A stretch of DNA of 64,000 nucleotides, taken from contig DAIDHP010000004.1 in the NCBI GenBank assembly GCA_027459625.1, forward strand, positions 1-64,000, in the 5' to 3' direction. The translations under genes and the position numbers were made by a program. Below the pieces are notes generated by a model. That model worked only from the letters and a program-made list of their open reading frames with translations, searched no databases and was not told the origin of the DNA. The stretch comes from Chthonomonadales bacterium (lineage in GTDB: Bacteria > Armatimonadota > Chthonomonadetes > Chthonomonadales > CAJBBX01). Shown here piece by piece: positions 53,964 through 62,983 of this stretch. Position 1 is the stretch's first letter. Every line of letters begins with the position of its first letter.

Positions 53964-55016
53964 ATGGCGAAAATCAAGTTAGGATTTGTGGGGGTGGGCA
54001 GCATGGGGCAGAACGCCCATCTGAAAAATTACGTTACCGTTCCGGATTGCGAGGTGGTCGCCATCGCCGAGGTGCGACAGGGATTGGCGAAGAGGGTGGC
54101 TGAGAAGTATCACGTGCCCCGCATATACAAAAATCATGAAGAGATGCTGGCGAACGAGAAGTTGGATGGAATTGTATCCGCTCAGCCTTTTACGCGTCAT
54201 GGCGTATTGCTCCCTGAATTGCTGAAAACCGGCATTCCTTTGATGACCGAGAAGCCCTTGGCCGGTTCGATTGAGCAAGGTAGGAAAATCATCGATGCTT
54301 TGGAAAAGGGCGGGGGATTTTGCATGGTTGGATACCACAAACGAAGCGACCCCGCAACGATGTACGCCAAGGGGGTGATAGATGAATGGAAGCAAAGCGG
54401 CGCCATGGGTGCATTAAAATATGTGCGCATCCTGATGCCCGCCGGCGACTGGGTCGCGGAGGGGTTTAATGATCTCCTCTCATCCGACGAGCCTTATCCC
54501 GCCTTGGAATGGGATTCTCCTGCGTCAGACATGGATAAGGAGACCAATGATAAGTACCTCTCCTTCGTGAATTATTACATCCATCAGGTCAATCTGATGC
54601 GTCACTTGCTTGGCGAGGAGTATCGCGTGGTATTCGCGGATAAAAGCGGTGTTTTGCTTGCGGTGGAGAGTGTTGGCGGGGTTACGGGTGCGATTGAGAT
54701 GACTCCCTACCGAACCACGGTCGATTGGCGGGAGTCGGCGTTGGTGGCGTTTGAAAAGGGATATGTTTGCGTGGATTTACCTGCCCCTCTTTCGAGCAAC
54801 CGCCCTGGAAGGGTGGAGGTGTTCGAGGATCAGGGAAGCGGTGTCACACCAAAAACAACAACGCCATCATTGCCGTGGATTCATGCAATGCGACAACAGG
54901 CGTTCAACTTTGTCGCAGCAGTCAAAGGGGAGCGTTCCCCGATGTGCACCGCTCAGGAGGCGCTATTGGATTTGAAAAACGCTCGGGAGTATATCCGATT
55001 ATGGACGGGGCGATAG
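53964..55016 (+). CDS. Gfo/Idh/MocA family oxidoreductase
   Basis: 350 residues, cytoplasmic. The Rossmann motif LGFVGVGSMGQNAHLKNY and the MTEKPLAGSIEQGRKI signature are clear; VGYHKRSDPA follows in the substrate domain. It lies downstream of GH4 in the same direction, so the two probably act on the same sugar, for instance reducing or oxidising a keto-sugar released from a glycoside. TTGGGGAGAAGGAT precedes the ATG. Confidence 0.9.
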   Translation: MAKIKLGFVGVGSMGQNAHLKNYVTVPDCEVVAIAEVRQGLAKRVAEKYHVPRIYKNHEEMLANEKLDGIVSAQPFTRHGVLLPELLKTGIPLMTEKPLAGSIEQGRKIIDALEKGGGFCMVGYHKRSDPATMYAKGVIDEWKQSGAMGALKYVRILMPAGDWVAEGFNDLLSSDEPYPALEWDSPASDMDKETNDKYLSFVNYYIHQVNLMRHLLGEEYRVVFADKSGVLLAVESVGGVTGAIEMTPYRTTVDWRESALVAFEKGYVCVDLPAPLSSNRPGRVEVFEDQGSGVTPKTTTPSLPWIHAMRQQAFNFVAAVKGERSPMCTAQEALLDLKNAREYIRLWTGR

Positions 55017-55076
55017 CCCCTGACACTTTTTCGAGTTGTTTATTGTCATTCCCGCACTTGACCAAAGGAGACACCA

Positions 55077-56144
55077 TTGAATAATATGCAGATCGTAACT
55101 GTGGGCACGTCGCTTTTGACAAACCGAGATGACCGTCCATGGTGCGGATGGACACGCAGCATCCCTCTGCCAGGTCAGAAACCTGTCGCAAATTGGCTTA
55201 TGGATTCCGATCCTAAAAAGGCCAGCGCGGAGTTGAACACACTGCACACCATCGGAGTGGATGAGACGGATCATCTGCGTTTTCTGCATTCGGACACTCC
55301 CGAAGGCGCGTTTTGCGCGGAAAGCCTTTGCACGTATGCCAAGAAAAAATGGGGGGTGCGAAATGCCGATATCACTTCGGTTGTTTCCTTGGGATACGAG
55401 CATGGAAGTTTCGCCCAGAAAGGATTGCGGAGCTTGGTGGACGTAGCCCTTAAAAGCTTGAAGGACGCTGAGATGAGACAGTTAACCCCTCTCTTTTGCG
55501 CCACCGGGGGATTCAAAGCGGAAATAGCTTTTCTAAACCTTCTCGGAGCGTTAATGAACGTTGAAGTTGTGTACATGCACGAATATTTCCGTGAGGTGGT
55601 TCGACTGCCGAGTTTGCCTCTCAAATGGGATGACGGATACGTACTTGAGAGAGAAGCCTTTTTTCAGTGGATCGACTCCGAACCGCGACAGCGACGAGAT
55701 GCCGAGAGTTGGCTCAAAGGCGATTCGTCGTTGGAACCATTGATTGAAACGGATAAGGAAGGTTATATCTACCTGAACGCGGCGGGGGATCTCCTGTACA
55801 AAGCCGCGCAAGTGAAACATTCAAACGAGATCGCATCTCAGCCGGAACCTTCGAATATAGCGTCGGAGGATAAATATCATATCTCCAACGTCGAACATCA
55901 TCGTTCGAAAAGATGGGAACAATATGTAGACAGGATATGCGACATCGATTTTGTGACTAGTGTTTTCTATGATACGGCAGCTTATGGGGGGGAATGGGTT
56001 AAAATTCTTGATGCAGACAAAGGATCACTCCTCGTTCGATATGGCTCAGCCGATATTTCTCTGCCGATTCGGATCGAAACCACCGCGAAAGGAGAGGCGC
56101 AAACTCAGTTCGCCATGGAAATCATTCGGAAAATAAAACGATAA
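55077..56144 (+). CDS. CARF-domain protein, putative CRISPR type III signalling effector
   Basis: 355 residues, TTG start with AAAGGAG upstream. The N-terminal 160 residues are a CARF domain of the APE2256/TIGR02619 type: the first ligand loop is TVGTSLLTN (8-16), the second is CATGGFKAE (141-149), then LNLLGALMNVEVVYMHE and REVVRLPSLPLKWD. These domains bind cyclic oligoadenylate. Residues about 219-242 (LEPLIETDKEGYIYLNAAG) look like a winged helix. The last 80 residues (SLPIRIETTAKGEAQTQFA) form an alpha/beta domain I cannot name; no HEPN RxxxxH or clear PD-ExK motif is seen, and a RelE-like or ring-nuclease role is possible. No cas gene or array is nearby. Confidence 0.75.
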   Translation: MNNMQIVTVGTSLLTNRDDRPWCGWTRSIPLPGQKPVANWLMDSDPKKASAELNTLHTIGVDETDHLRFLHSDTPEGAFCAESLCTYAKKKWGVRNADITSVVSLGYEHGSFAQKGLRSLVDVALKSLKDAEMRQLTPLFCATGGFKAEIAFLNLLGALMNVEVVYMHEYFREVVRLPSLPLKWDDGYVLEREAFFQWIDSEPRQRRDAESWLKGDSSLEPLIETDKEGYIYLNAAGDLLYKAAQVKHSNEIASQPEPSNIASEDKYHISNVEHHRSKRWEQYVDRICDIDFVTSVFYDTAAYGGEWVKILDADKGSLLVRYGSADISLPIRIETTAKGEAQTQFAMEIIRKIKR

Positions 56145-56206
56145 AGTCTCGTTCTTTCATCATGTTTCTCCGATGGGTGACAATGAATGCGTCATTTGCC
56201 AAGTAA

Positions 56207-56251
56207 AAAAAAGAGCGTCCGGTATTTGTAAAACCGGACGTTTCTTTCTTT
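56207..56251. terminator. Bidirectional terminator between the CARF gene and rplL
   Basis: CGTCCGGT (56216-56223) pairs with ACCGGACG (56233-56240). The plus side continues TTTCTTTCTTT for the CARF gene. On the minus strand the stem is followed by a run of U from the A tract before 56213, ending the rplJL transcript. Confidence 0.85.
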
Positions 56252-56261
56252 GCGATATGAA

Positions 56262-56645
56262 CTACTTGATCTCGACGCTTGCGCCTTCCGCTTCCAACTT
56301 CGCCTTGATGGATTCGGCGTCCTCTTTGTTCACGCCCTGCTTCACGGGTTGCGGGGCGCCTTCCACCAAATCCTTGGCTTCTTTCAAACCGAGAGCGGTG
56401 ATCTCGCGCACGACCTTGATCACTTGGATTTTCTTGTCTCCGACGCCGGTGAGGATCACATCGAAGGAGGTTTTCTCCTCCTCGACGGGGGCGGCTTCCG
56501 CCGCTGCGACGGGACCTGCAGCCGCAACCGCCACAGGCGCCGCCGACACTCCCCATTTGTCCTGAATAGCCTTTGTCAGTTCCACAAGTTCGAGTACGGA
56601 AAGTTTCTCGAGGGAACCGATGATTTCGTCTATGGATGCCATCAT
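56262..56645 (-). CDS. rplL: 50S ribosomal protein L7/L12
   Basis: 127 residues, the usual length. The N-terminal dimerisation helices ([20 protein letters not shown]), the alanine-rich hinge and the C-terminal domain ([38 protein letters not shown], abridged) are intact. It forms the flexible stalk that recruits translation factors. It follows rplJ by 32 bases. Confidence 0.97.
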   Translation of the reverse strand: MMASIDEIIGSLEKLSVLELVELTKAIQDKWGVSAAPVAVAAAGPVAAAEAAPVEEEKTSFDVILTGVGDKKIQVIKVVREITALGLKEAKDLVEGAPQPVKQGVNKEDAESIKAKLEAEGASVEIK

Positions 56646-56677
56646 ACACTCCTTGTTTAATAATCGACAGTTCGTTC

Positions 56678-57232
56678 TTACGCCGCTTGGGCGCCTTCGC
56701 TTTGCATTTTATCGGATAAAGCCTGCAATGTACGCACAAATTCCCCAAGCACGCCATTCATAGTGCCTGCGAAACCGCTCAAAGGTCCTTGAATCGCCCC
56801 GACCGCCTGACTTAAAACCACCGGTTTTGGTGGAATTTTAGATAGCGCGATCACCTGATCGGGACTAAAGACCTTACCGCTCATGAAACCGCCTTTTACG
56901 ATGATGTCAGGCTTTTTGGTCTCACGGATGAAGTCCAATACCGCTTTAGCGGTGGCAACAGCGTCTTCGCCTGCAAAGGCGATGGCAGTGGGGCCAGAGA
57001 GCAGACTCTCCAAATCGGGTGTGAGCTTATCCCCTAACGCTTTTTTAAAGAGCGTATTCTTCACCACGTGATATCCTCCGCCCGATTCGCGAAGCTTGCT
57101 GCGTAGATGAGTGATCTCAGCTACTGTGAGCCCGCGATACTCCGTTAAAATGGCGGCGGTGGATTGTCGAAAAATCGTTTCCAATTCGGCGACGGTCTGC
57201 ACCTTATCCGTTCGGGGATTTTTTTCTCGCAT
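56678..57232 (-). CDS. rplJ: 50S ribosomal protein L10
   Basis: 184 residues from the ATG at 57232, which follows GGAGGTG by five bases. The N-terminal RNA-binding domain ([31 protein letters not shown], abridged) and the C-terminal helix that binds L12 dimers are present. It is the base of the stalk and normally autoregulates its own leader. The gene is not preceded by rplK-rplA here, and rpoB does not follow rplL. Confidence 0.96.
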   Translation of the reverse strand: MREKNPRTDKVQTVAELETIFRQSTAAILTEYRGLTVAEITHLRSKLRESGGGYHVVKNTLFKKALGDKLTPDLESLLSGPTAIAFAGEDAVATAKAVLDFIRETKKPDIIVKGGFMSGKVFSPDQVIALSKIPPKPVVLSQAVGAIQGPLSGFAGTMNGVLGEFVRTLQALSDKMQSEGAQAA

Positions 57233-57296
57233 TTTTTCACCTCCAATCATCTTCCCTTATGATGGCTCTGCATGCCATCCGCAGGGAGTACGCAAT

Positions 57297-57405
57297 AAAA
57301 AAAGGAATCCCCGAAAACGGTGGACTCCCCTCATTACGGTGGCGCAATGGCACCTGCCGATATGGGATCTCCCCTCGGCGGGCGGTTTAAAAACCATTAT
57401 GTATT
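57297..57405 (-). promoter_or_regulatory. Probable ribosomal protein L10 leader with attenuator
   Basis: On the minus strand the leader contains CCGCCCGCCGAGGGGAG and later CGGCAGGTG, the paired GC-rich element with a CCGAGG core seen in L10 leaders. It is followed by a terminator: GGAGTCC pairs with GGGATTCC around a TTTT loop, then seven T (plus-strand A tract 57297-57303). L10-L12 binding to the first part could favour termination, reducing stalk synthesis. Confidence 0.6.
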
Positions 57406-57459
57406 GAGAAGATACACCCGCTGTCTTCGGATTGAATTCATTTTTCTATTGTGGGTAAC

Positions 57460-57489
57460 AGTATACCCATCGTATCCCGAATGTGTCAA
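57460..57489 (-). promoter_or_regulatory. Sigma-70 type promoter of rplJL
   Basis: On the minus strand TTGACA (57489-57484) and TATACT (57465-57460) are separated by 18 bases. Transcription would start near 57453, giving a leader of about 220 bases. Confidence 0.75.
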
Positions 57490-57628
57490 ATCAAATATTT
57501 CCAAAGCGATCCGATAACCCGAGTTTTTGTAATTTTTAAATACCCCTACGGAAACCGATAATATTAATGCGATTCCCCTGCAGTTCCCTGTTATCCCTTC
57601 CGATAATTGCTTTGAGAAGGAGAGAGAG

Positions 57629-58249
57629 ATGAGCGGTGCCTATGTTCCATTGGATGAAGTGCAAAAGGACGTGCTCCGTGAGATAGCGAATATCGGCGCG
57701 GGCCATTCCATGCGCGCTCTTTCGGAGATGACGAATGAAACATTTATTCTATCCGTTCCCGAGATATCCTTCAGATTCCTATCGGATTATCCGCTGGGAT
57801 TCGGGGATTTCGAATCTCTATCCACGGCTATATACATGCCTGTGCTAGGAGGGGCTCCGGGGCATACGGCATATATCTTTCCTTACGCCAGTTCCTGCAA
57901 ATTAGCCGCGCTATTGCTTGGAAGGGATGCGAAGGATGTGCAAACTTTGGAGGAGATGGAATTCTCCGCTCTTTGCGAGGTGGGAAATATCGTGATTTCC
58001 TCCTTCCTGAATGCGATTAGCGAATTAACAGGCATCTCATTTCATGCCACCCCTCCGGCGATCGCAGTGGATATGACCGGAGCCATTATTTCAAGCATAC
58101 TCTCAATCACGTCACAGGAGGATACGCACGTACTATCCGTTATGACGAGATTGGAGGATGCCAACAATCCCTTGGATGGATATTTTCTGTATGTGCCCGA
58201 GCCGTCCGCGTTGCCTGTATTATTTAAATCACTCGGTATGGAATTTTAG
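57629..58249 (+). CDS. cheC: Chemotaxis protein CheC (CheY-P phosphatase)
   Basis: 206 residues with the two CheC active-site helices: EIANIGAGHSMRAL and EVGNIVISSFLNAI (each E-x2-N). These hydrolyse phospho-CheY and are stimulated by CheD. AAGGAG lies before the ATG. The CheD gene starts at the base after the stop, consistent with their known complex. About 40 to 70 bases upstream is TAAA then ACCGATAA, resembling a flagellar sigma promoter but with a short spacer. Confidence 0.93.
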   Translation: MSGAYVPLDEVQKDVLREIANIGAGHSMRALSEMTNETFILSVPEISFRFLSDYPLGFGDFESLSTAIYMPVLGGAPGHTAYIFPYASSCKLAALLLGRDAKDVQTLEEMEFSALCEVGNIVISSFLNAISELTGISFHATPPAIAVDMTGAIISSILSITSQEDTHVLSVMTRLEDANNPLDGYFLYVPEPSALPVLFKSLGMEF

Positions 58250-58774
58250 ATGAGTAATTCGATTATGGTTGGAATGGGTGAAATAAAAATATCTCGCATG
58301 CCGGAAGATGTGTTGACTGCATTGGGGCTTGGTTCCTGTATCGGCGTGTGCGTGTACGATCCGATATGCCGAATAGCCGGGATGGCGCATGTGGTGTTGC
58401 CGTCGCACGTTCAAAATACGGGGGATCTGCCGGGCAAATTCGCAACCACGGCTATTCCTGCGCTCCTTGAGAGCATGCGTAGATGCGGCGCGAAAACCGG
58501 AAATCTGCGCGTGGCGATCGCGGGCGGGGCGCAGATATTCGCATTCGCAGGGGCCTCCGCTCAGTTGGACATTGGCAAACGTAATGCGACTGCGGTGCAG
58601 GAGATGCTTGCCAAGAACAATTTGCCAATTCACGCTCAGGATGTGGGGGGGAACATGGGGCGAACCGTGCAACTCTATTCCAACGACGGAAGGGTTTCCA
58701 TCAAAACAATCGGACAGGGCGTCAAGGAACTTGTCATTCTTGGAGATGCAAAATGCGTCCATGTCAATTCTTAG
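58250..58774 (+). CDS. cheD: Chemoreceptor glutamine deamidase CheD
   Basis: 174 residues. The catalytic cysteine is in LGLGSCIGVCVYD and the histidine in AGMAHVVLPS; the family also has NLRVAIAGGAQIF and VGGNMGRTV. It deamidates chemoreceptors and activates CheC. The ATG directly follows the cheC stop, so the two are translated together. Confidence 0.94.
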   Translation: MSNSIMVGMGEIKISRMPEDVLTALGLGSCIGVCVYDPICRIAGMAHVVLPSHVQNTGDLPGKFATTAIPALLESMRRCGAKTGNLRVAIAGGAQIFAFAGASAQLDIGKRNATAVQEMLAKNNLPIHAQDVGGNMGRTVQLYSNDGRVSIKTIGQGVKELVILGDAKCVHVNS

Positions 58775-58917
58775 TCAATAGGGGAAAGGCGAAATTCACG
58801 ATACGAGAAGTCTATCGCGGATGCCAAGCGGCGTTATTTCGCATGGAGTGAATTTTGCGTTTGCCCGAATTTCACAAAATAAGTAACCCACGCTGATTCC
58901 AAGTTGCTACAAACAGG

Positions 58918-59793
58918 ATGTATGGAGTGGGTAACGGGGAGTATGAAGTGCCTCTCTTAACGCTTGATCAGCTTGTTCAACATGTCAGAGAATTGCCGTC
59001 GCTTCCGGACACTACCATTAAAGTGTTGAAGATGACGGATGATCCGATGGCCTCCGCACGTTCGGTGAGCAGCGCCATATCCGTGGATGTGGCGCTGACA
59101 TCGAAAGTGCTTAAGATTGCGAATTCCGCCTATTACGGCATGCCTCGCAGTGTCGCGACCGTCAATGAAGCGGTATTAATATTAGGTATGCAGGCTTTAC
59201 GCAATCTTGCCTTGGCCGCCTCCACCTACGATATGCTCCGCAAGGAATGCGCCGGATATCGTTTAGCCGTGGGGGAACTGTGGAACCATTCGCTCGCATG
59301 CGCGATTGCCGCTCAAATGATCACCATGAAAAAGCGCGTCGGACGCCCCGAAGAGGCTTTCGTCGCCGGATTGCTGCATGACGTGGGGAAAGTGGTCCTC
59401 AATGTGCATGTGGCGGCGCAATTCCAGGCGATTATCGCTCTTGCGGAGTTGGACGCTGTGCCTTTTCATGAAGCGGAGAAGTTCATCCTCGGGTTCGACC
59501 ATGCAGAAGTTGGCGGTAAAGTGGCGGAACACTGGAATCTCCCCTCCCCGCTGTGCGAAGCGATTACGGGCCACCACTCCCTTTCAGGGGGTGCAAATAC
59601 ATCCTGGCTGACTGCGGCGGTGTATGTCGCAAATACTCTGTCTCATACGGTCAGTCAGGATGTGGATATTTTTGAGCCAAAGCCAATTGATCCGATTGCA
59701 TTGGAGATCCTGCTTCTTCAGGAATCGGATATTGAGGAGATAAGAGATGAGCTTGGGGAAAGGATAACCAAACTTCGCGTTGGTCTGGAATAA
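58918..59793 (+). CDS. HDOD domain signalling protein
   Basis: 291 residues comprising one HDOD domain, related to HD phosphohydrolases. ELPSLPDTTIKVLKMTDD, the SVDVALTSKVLKIANSAYYG helix and AGLLHDVGKVVLN (HD pair retained) are seen. Such proteins act in signal transduction and often accompany chemotaxis genes. The start has little ribosome binding site; ATG 58918 is the first in frame. Confidence 0.87.
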   Translation: MYGVGNGEYEVPLLTLDQLVQHVRELPSLPDTTIKVLKMTDDPMASARSVSSAISVDVALTSKVLKIANSAYYGMPRSVATVNEAVLILGMQALRNLALAASTYDMLRKECAGYRLAVGELWNHSLACAIAAQMITMKKRVGRPEEAFVAGLLHDVGKVVLNVHVAAQFQAIIALAELDAVPFHEAEKFILGFDHAEVGGKVAEHWNLPSPLCEAITGHHSLSGGANTSWLTAAVYVANTLSHTVSQDVDIFEPKPIDPIALEILLLQESDIEEIRDELGERITKLRVGLE

Positions 59794-59995
59794 GCTCTTC
59801 ATCGGATAATTGACCATGCTTTAGGTCATTGTATCGGTTATCCGCGAGGGATTCCGAGGGCGGACAACATATCCGCTATTTAATTTCGCGTCATTGAAAG
59901 TATGCTTCATTATTTCATTCAAGCAGGTGTATGATGGGGCGGGGATTATTATGGTTTATAGCCGGTAGTAGCGGATGACATGAGGTGATTGGAGG

Positions 59996-61135
59996 ATGGA
60001 TAAAACGGGTAAGGTTTTAGTTGTGGATGATTCCGCGTTTATGCGCAAGATGATAAGCGACATCCTCCGACAGGCGGATTTGGACGTCATAGCCACCGCG
60101 TATGATGGTTTGGATGCCCTAGACAAGGTACGGAAACTCCACCCGGACGTTATTACGCTTGACATCGAAATGCCACGAATGGACGGTGTGTCCTTTCTAA
60201 GGGAGCTGATGAGAACGGACCCCACGCCAGTGGTGGTTCTTTCCAGCTTAACTGCGGATGGCGCGGACTCCACGCTTCAATGTTTGGAACACGGCGCGTT
60301 TGACTGTCTGCGCAAACCCTCAGGCGCTATCAGCCTGGACATTGAATCCATCTCCAAGGAAATTGTAAAAAACGTGAAGGAGGCGATCCGTTCCCATGTC
60401 GGGGTGCAGAGAACAGGTCGCCCGGCAACGTTCAGGCATGACTTCCCCAAGTCCGCTCAAAGGGATTACTCGACGGGGAATCGTTTTTCCTCATCGAGAG
60501 AAGTCGGGAAAAGCGCACCCCCCATGAACACCAACTATTCCACGGTGGTTTTAATAGCCTCCTCCACGGGCGGCCCTGCGGCATTGCAGAAGGTCGTCCC
60601 GTTGCTGCCCGCAAATCTCGGGGCGCCCGTTATGCTCGTGCAGCATCTTCCTGTGGGTTTTACCGCTTCCTTGGCGCAACGCTTGGATGCCGTCTCCAAC
60701 TTGGTCGTAAGGGAGGCGAAGGAGGGCGATCAGTTGTCGCCTAATGTGGTGCTTGTGGCTCCAGCGGGGAGGCATCTGGCATTTGATGAACGGCGACGGG
60801 TGGTCTTGAATAGCGATCCGCCACTTTGGGGGGTGCGCCCCGCTGCGGATGTGATGTTCCTATCCGCCGCAGAGCGGTTCGGTTCCGGACTGGTGGCGGT
60901 TGTGATGACCGGGATGGGAAAGGACGGATCATTAGGGGCGAAGATGATACGACGTCAGTGCGGTGTCTGTATCGCCCAGGATGAAGCTTCATGTGTGATA
61001 TACGGCATGCCGAAAGCCGCGTTGGATGCAGGGGGAGTGGATAAATTGGTACCGTTGGATTCCATCGCGGGGGAGATTGTGGCTGCGGTGGAACAGATGG
61101 AGCGTTCACGCCCCGTCGTGATGAACGAAAAATAA
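59996..61135 (+). CDS. cheB: Protein-glutamate methylesterase CheB
   Basis: 379 residues. The receiver domain has VVDDSAFMRKM and the phospho-acceptor in VITLDIEMPRMDG; after a linker comes the methylesterase with Ser in ASSTGGPAALQ, His in LVQHLPVGFTASLAQRL and Asp in MTGMGKDGSLGA. It removes methyl groups from receptors for adaptation. GGAGG lies just before the ATG. Confidence 0.96.
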   Translation: MDKTGKVLVVDDSAFMRKMISDILRQADLDVIATAYDGLDALDKVRKLHPDVITLDIEMPRMDGVSFLRELMRTDPTPVVVLSSLTADGADSTLQCLEHGAFDCLRKPSGAISLDIESISKEIVKNVKEAIRSHVGVQRTGRPATFRHDFPKSAQRDYSTGNRFSSSREVGKSAPPMNTNYSTVVLIASSTGGPAALQKVVPLLPANLGAPVMLVQHLPVGFTASLAQRLDAVSNLVVREAKEGDQLSPNVVLVAPAGRHLAFDERRRVVLNSDPPLWGVRPAADVMFLSAAERFGSGLVAVVMTGMGKDGSLGAKMIRRQCGVCIAQDEASCVIYGMPKAALDAGGVDKLVPLDSIAGEIVAAVEQMERSRPVVMNEK

Positions 61136-61287
61136 CCATTTGTGCAGGTGTGCAAGTCGCTTTTTGCCATGCTTCAATAACGACACGGGAATTATAAATT
61201 CCTCATTCCGATTTATGTTAATGCTTTGACATATAATTATTAATCCTCACAAATTTGTGGAAAGATATCTTATCGGGAGATATTATA

Positions 61288-62094
61288 ATGCAGGATGAGT
61301 TGATATTAACCACTCAACAGCGAGAGGATTATGAATATTTCAAATTACATATCCTCCGAAAAACGGGAATTGATTTGAATCTCTACAAATCCCAGCAGAT
61401 GCATCGTCGTCTTAGAGGACTTGTGGATAGGGTCAACGCGGGATCATTCATCAAGTATTATCATATCCTTGAAACGGACCCCAAGGAGTTCGCGATCTTT
61501 CTGGACAGGTTGACAATCAATGTTTCCGAACTATTTCGCAATCCCGAAAAGTGGGATGAACTCAGGGAGAAAATATTACCTGACATGCTTCAGGCACGGA
61601 AGCCTTTGCGTATTTGGAGCGCAGGGTGTTCCTACGGAGCCGAGCCATACACATTGGCGATGTTTCTCGATCAAATGTCCCCGGGGATGAAGCACTATAT
61701 CCAGGCGACGGACATAGATCAGAAAATATTGGCGAAGGCACGGGAGGGGATTTTTACATCGGCGGATATAAAGAACGTCCCTCCATCATATCGCATGAAA
61801 TACTTGGAGGCACGGGGCGAGAATTATCAGGTGACAGCTTCACTTCGGGAGAAGGTCACATTCCGAGCGCATAATCTTTTAAGAGATCCATTCGAAAATG
61901 ATTTCGACCTTATCGTGTGCAGAAACGTTGTGATCTACTTCACGGATGAAGCGAAGGATAAGCTCTTCGCTCGATTCGCCCATGCGCTGAAACCTAGGGG
62001 CGTTCTTTTCGTGGGGGGCACCGAGAGAATTTTTAATAGCAGACAAATTGAACTGGATTCAAAATTACCGTTTTTCTATCAACGAATAAATTAG
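61288..62094 (+). CDS. cheR: Chemotaxis methyltransferase CheR
   Basis: About 268 residues from the ATG at 61288 (GGGAGA upstream). The N-terminal helical domain is followed by TINVSELFRNPEKWDEL, the SAM motif IWSAGCSYGAEPYTLAM, YIQATDIDQKIL and VCRNVVIYF. It methylates receptor glutamates with S-adenosylmethionine, opposing CheB. Confidence 0.96.
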   Translation: MQDELILTTQQREDYEYFKLHILRKTGIDLNLYKSQQMHRRLRGLVDRVNAGSFIKYYHILETDPKEFAIFLDRLTINVSELFRNPEKWDELREKILPDMLQARKPLRIWSAGCSYGAEPYTLAMFLDQMSPGMKHYIQATDIDQKILAKAREGIFTSADIKNVPPSYRMKYLEARGENYQVTASLREKVTFRAHNLLRDPFENDFDLIVCRNVVIYFTDEAKDKLFARFAHALKPRGVLFVGGTERIFNSRQIELDSKLPFFYQRIN

Positions 62095-62135
62095 CTTTTC
62101 CCACCTATAGGATGGGCAATATCTGGAGGAACGCC

Positions 62136-62498
62136 ATGGGTAAACGCATCCTGATAACTGACGACGCACTCTTTATGAGGGTGACCTTAAAAAATATTCT
62201 GACGAAGCAGGGCTATGAAATCGCCGGCGAGGCGACGAATGGAAGAGAGTCAGTGGAGCTTTACCAATCCACCAACCCTGATTTGGTGACAATGGATATC
62301 ACGATGCCGGAAATGGATGGCATTAGCGCGGTTAAAGAGATACGAAAAATCGACAGCAATGCTTGTATAATCATGTGCACGGCAATGGGGCAAAAAACAA
62401 TGGTGATGGACGCCATTACGGCTGGAGCAAAGGATTTCATTGTGAAACCGTTTCAACCGGAAAAGGTCTTGGACGCCGTTAAAAAACAGATAGGTTAA
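62136..62498 (+). CDS. cheY: Chemotaxis response regulator CheY
   Basis: 120 residues from the ATG at 62136 with GGAGG six bases upstream. A single receiver domain: ILITDDALFMRVTLKN, phospho-acceptor in LVTMDITMPEMDG, Thr in MCTAMGQK and Lys in DFIVKPFQPEK. It carries the signal to the motor, and CheC and CheX in this cluster can dephosphorylate it. Confidence 0.95.
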   Translation: MGKRILITDDALFMRVTLKNILTKQGYEIAGEATNGRESVELYQSTNPDLVTMDITMPEMDGISAVKEIRKIDSNACIIMCTAMGQKTMVMDAITAGAKDFIVKPFQPEKVLDAVKKQIG

Positions 62499-62515
62499 CG
62501 AAAGGCGTATCGACC

Positions 62516-62980
62516 ATGAAAGTCGAATATATCAACCCTTTCGTTGTGGCAGCCTTCAATGTGATTGAAAGTGTATTGGGCGAACAACCGTCCAAAGGGC
62601 AGCTTTCCATGAGACCGCTCACATTCACATCCCAGCAATGCAATCTGATGACGGGGGTTGTCGGGTCGATTGAGGGGCAGGTGATCTATGGAATGAGCCT
62701 TACAACGGCCGATAAGATTGCTTCCACGATGATTGGGCAACCTGTTAGAACTTTTGATCAGCTAGCGGCAAGCGCAATTGCCGAGCTAGGGAATATGATT
62801 ACCGGAAACGCAGTCACGCTCCTCTCCGAAGCAGGGTGCGTCTGCGATATAACGCCGCCGAGTCTCATCCGCGGCACGAATGTCAAAATCAACATGCTCA
62901 ATATTCCCGCCCTTGTTGTTCCCATCTGTCTTTCGCAAGGGACTATTGAACTCACGGTCAGCCTTAGAGAGAGAGGTTAG
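62516..62980 (+). CDS. cheX: Chemotaxis phosphatase CheX
   Basis: 154 residues with the CheX fold: VEYINPFVVAAFNVIESVL at the start and the single active-site helix AIAELGNMITGNAVTLLS (E-x2-N). CheX is a dimeric phospho-CheY phosphatase. It starts 17 bases after cheY. Confidence 0.92.
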   Translation: MKVEYINPFVVAAFNVIESVLGEQPSKGQLSMRPLTFTSQQCNLMTGVVGSIEGQVIYGMSLTTADKIASTMIGQPVRTFDQLAASAIAELGNMITGNAVTLLSEAGCVCDITPPSLIRGTNVKINMLNIPALVVPICLSQGTIELTVSLRERG

Positions 62981-62983
62981 TGA

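Noticed and set aside
55800-56144. HEPN RNase motif in the C-terminal part of the CARF protein
   Set aside because: No R-x4-6-H is present; the HHRSKRW segment has the histidines before the arginine.
52387-57628. CRISPR array or cas genes near the CARF gene
   Set aside because: I looked for regularly spaced direct repeats and for Cas-like proteins around the gene and through the window and saw none.
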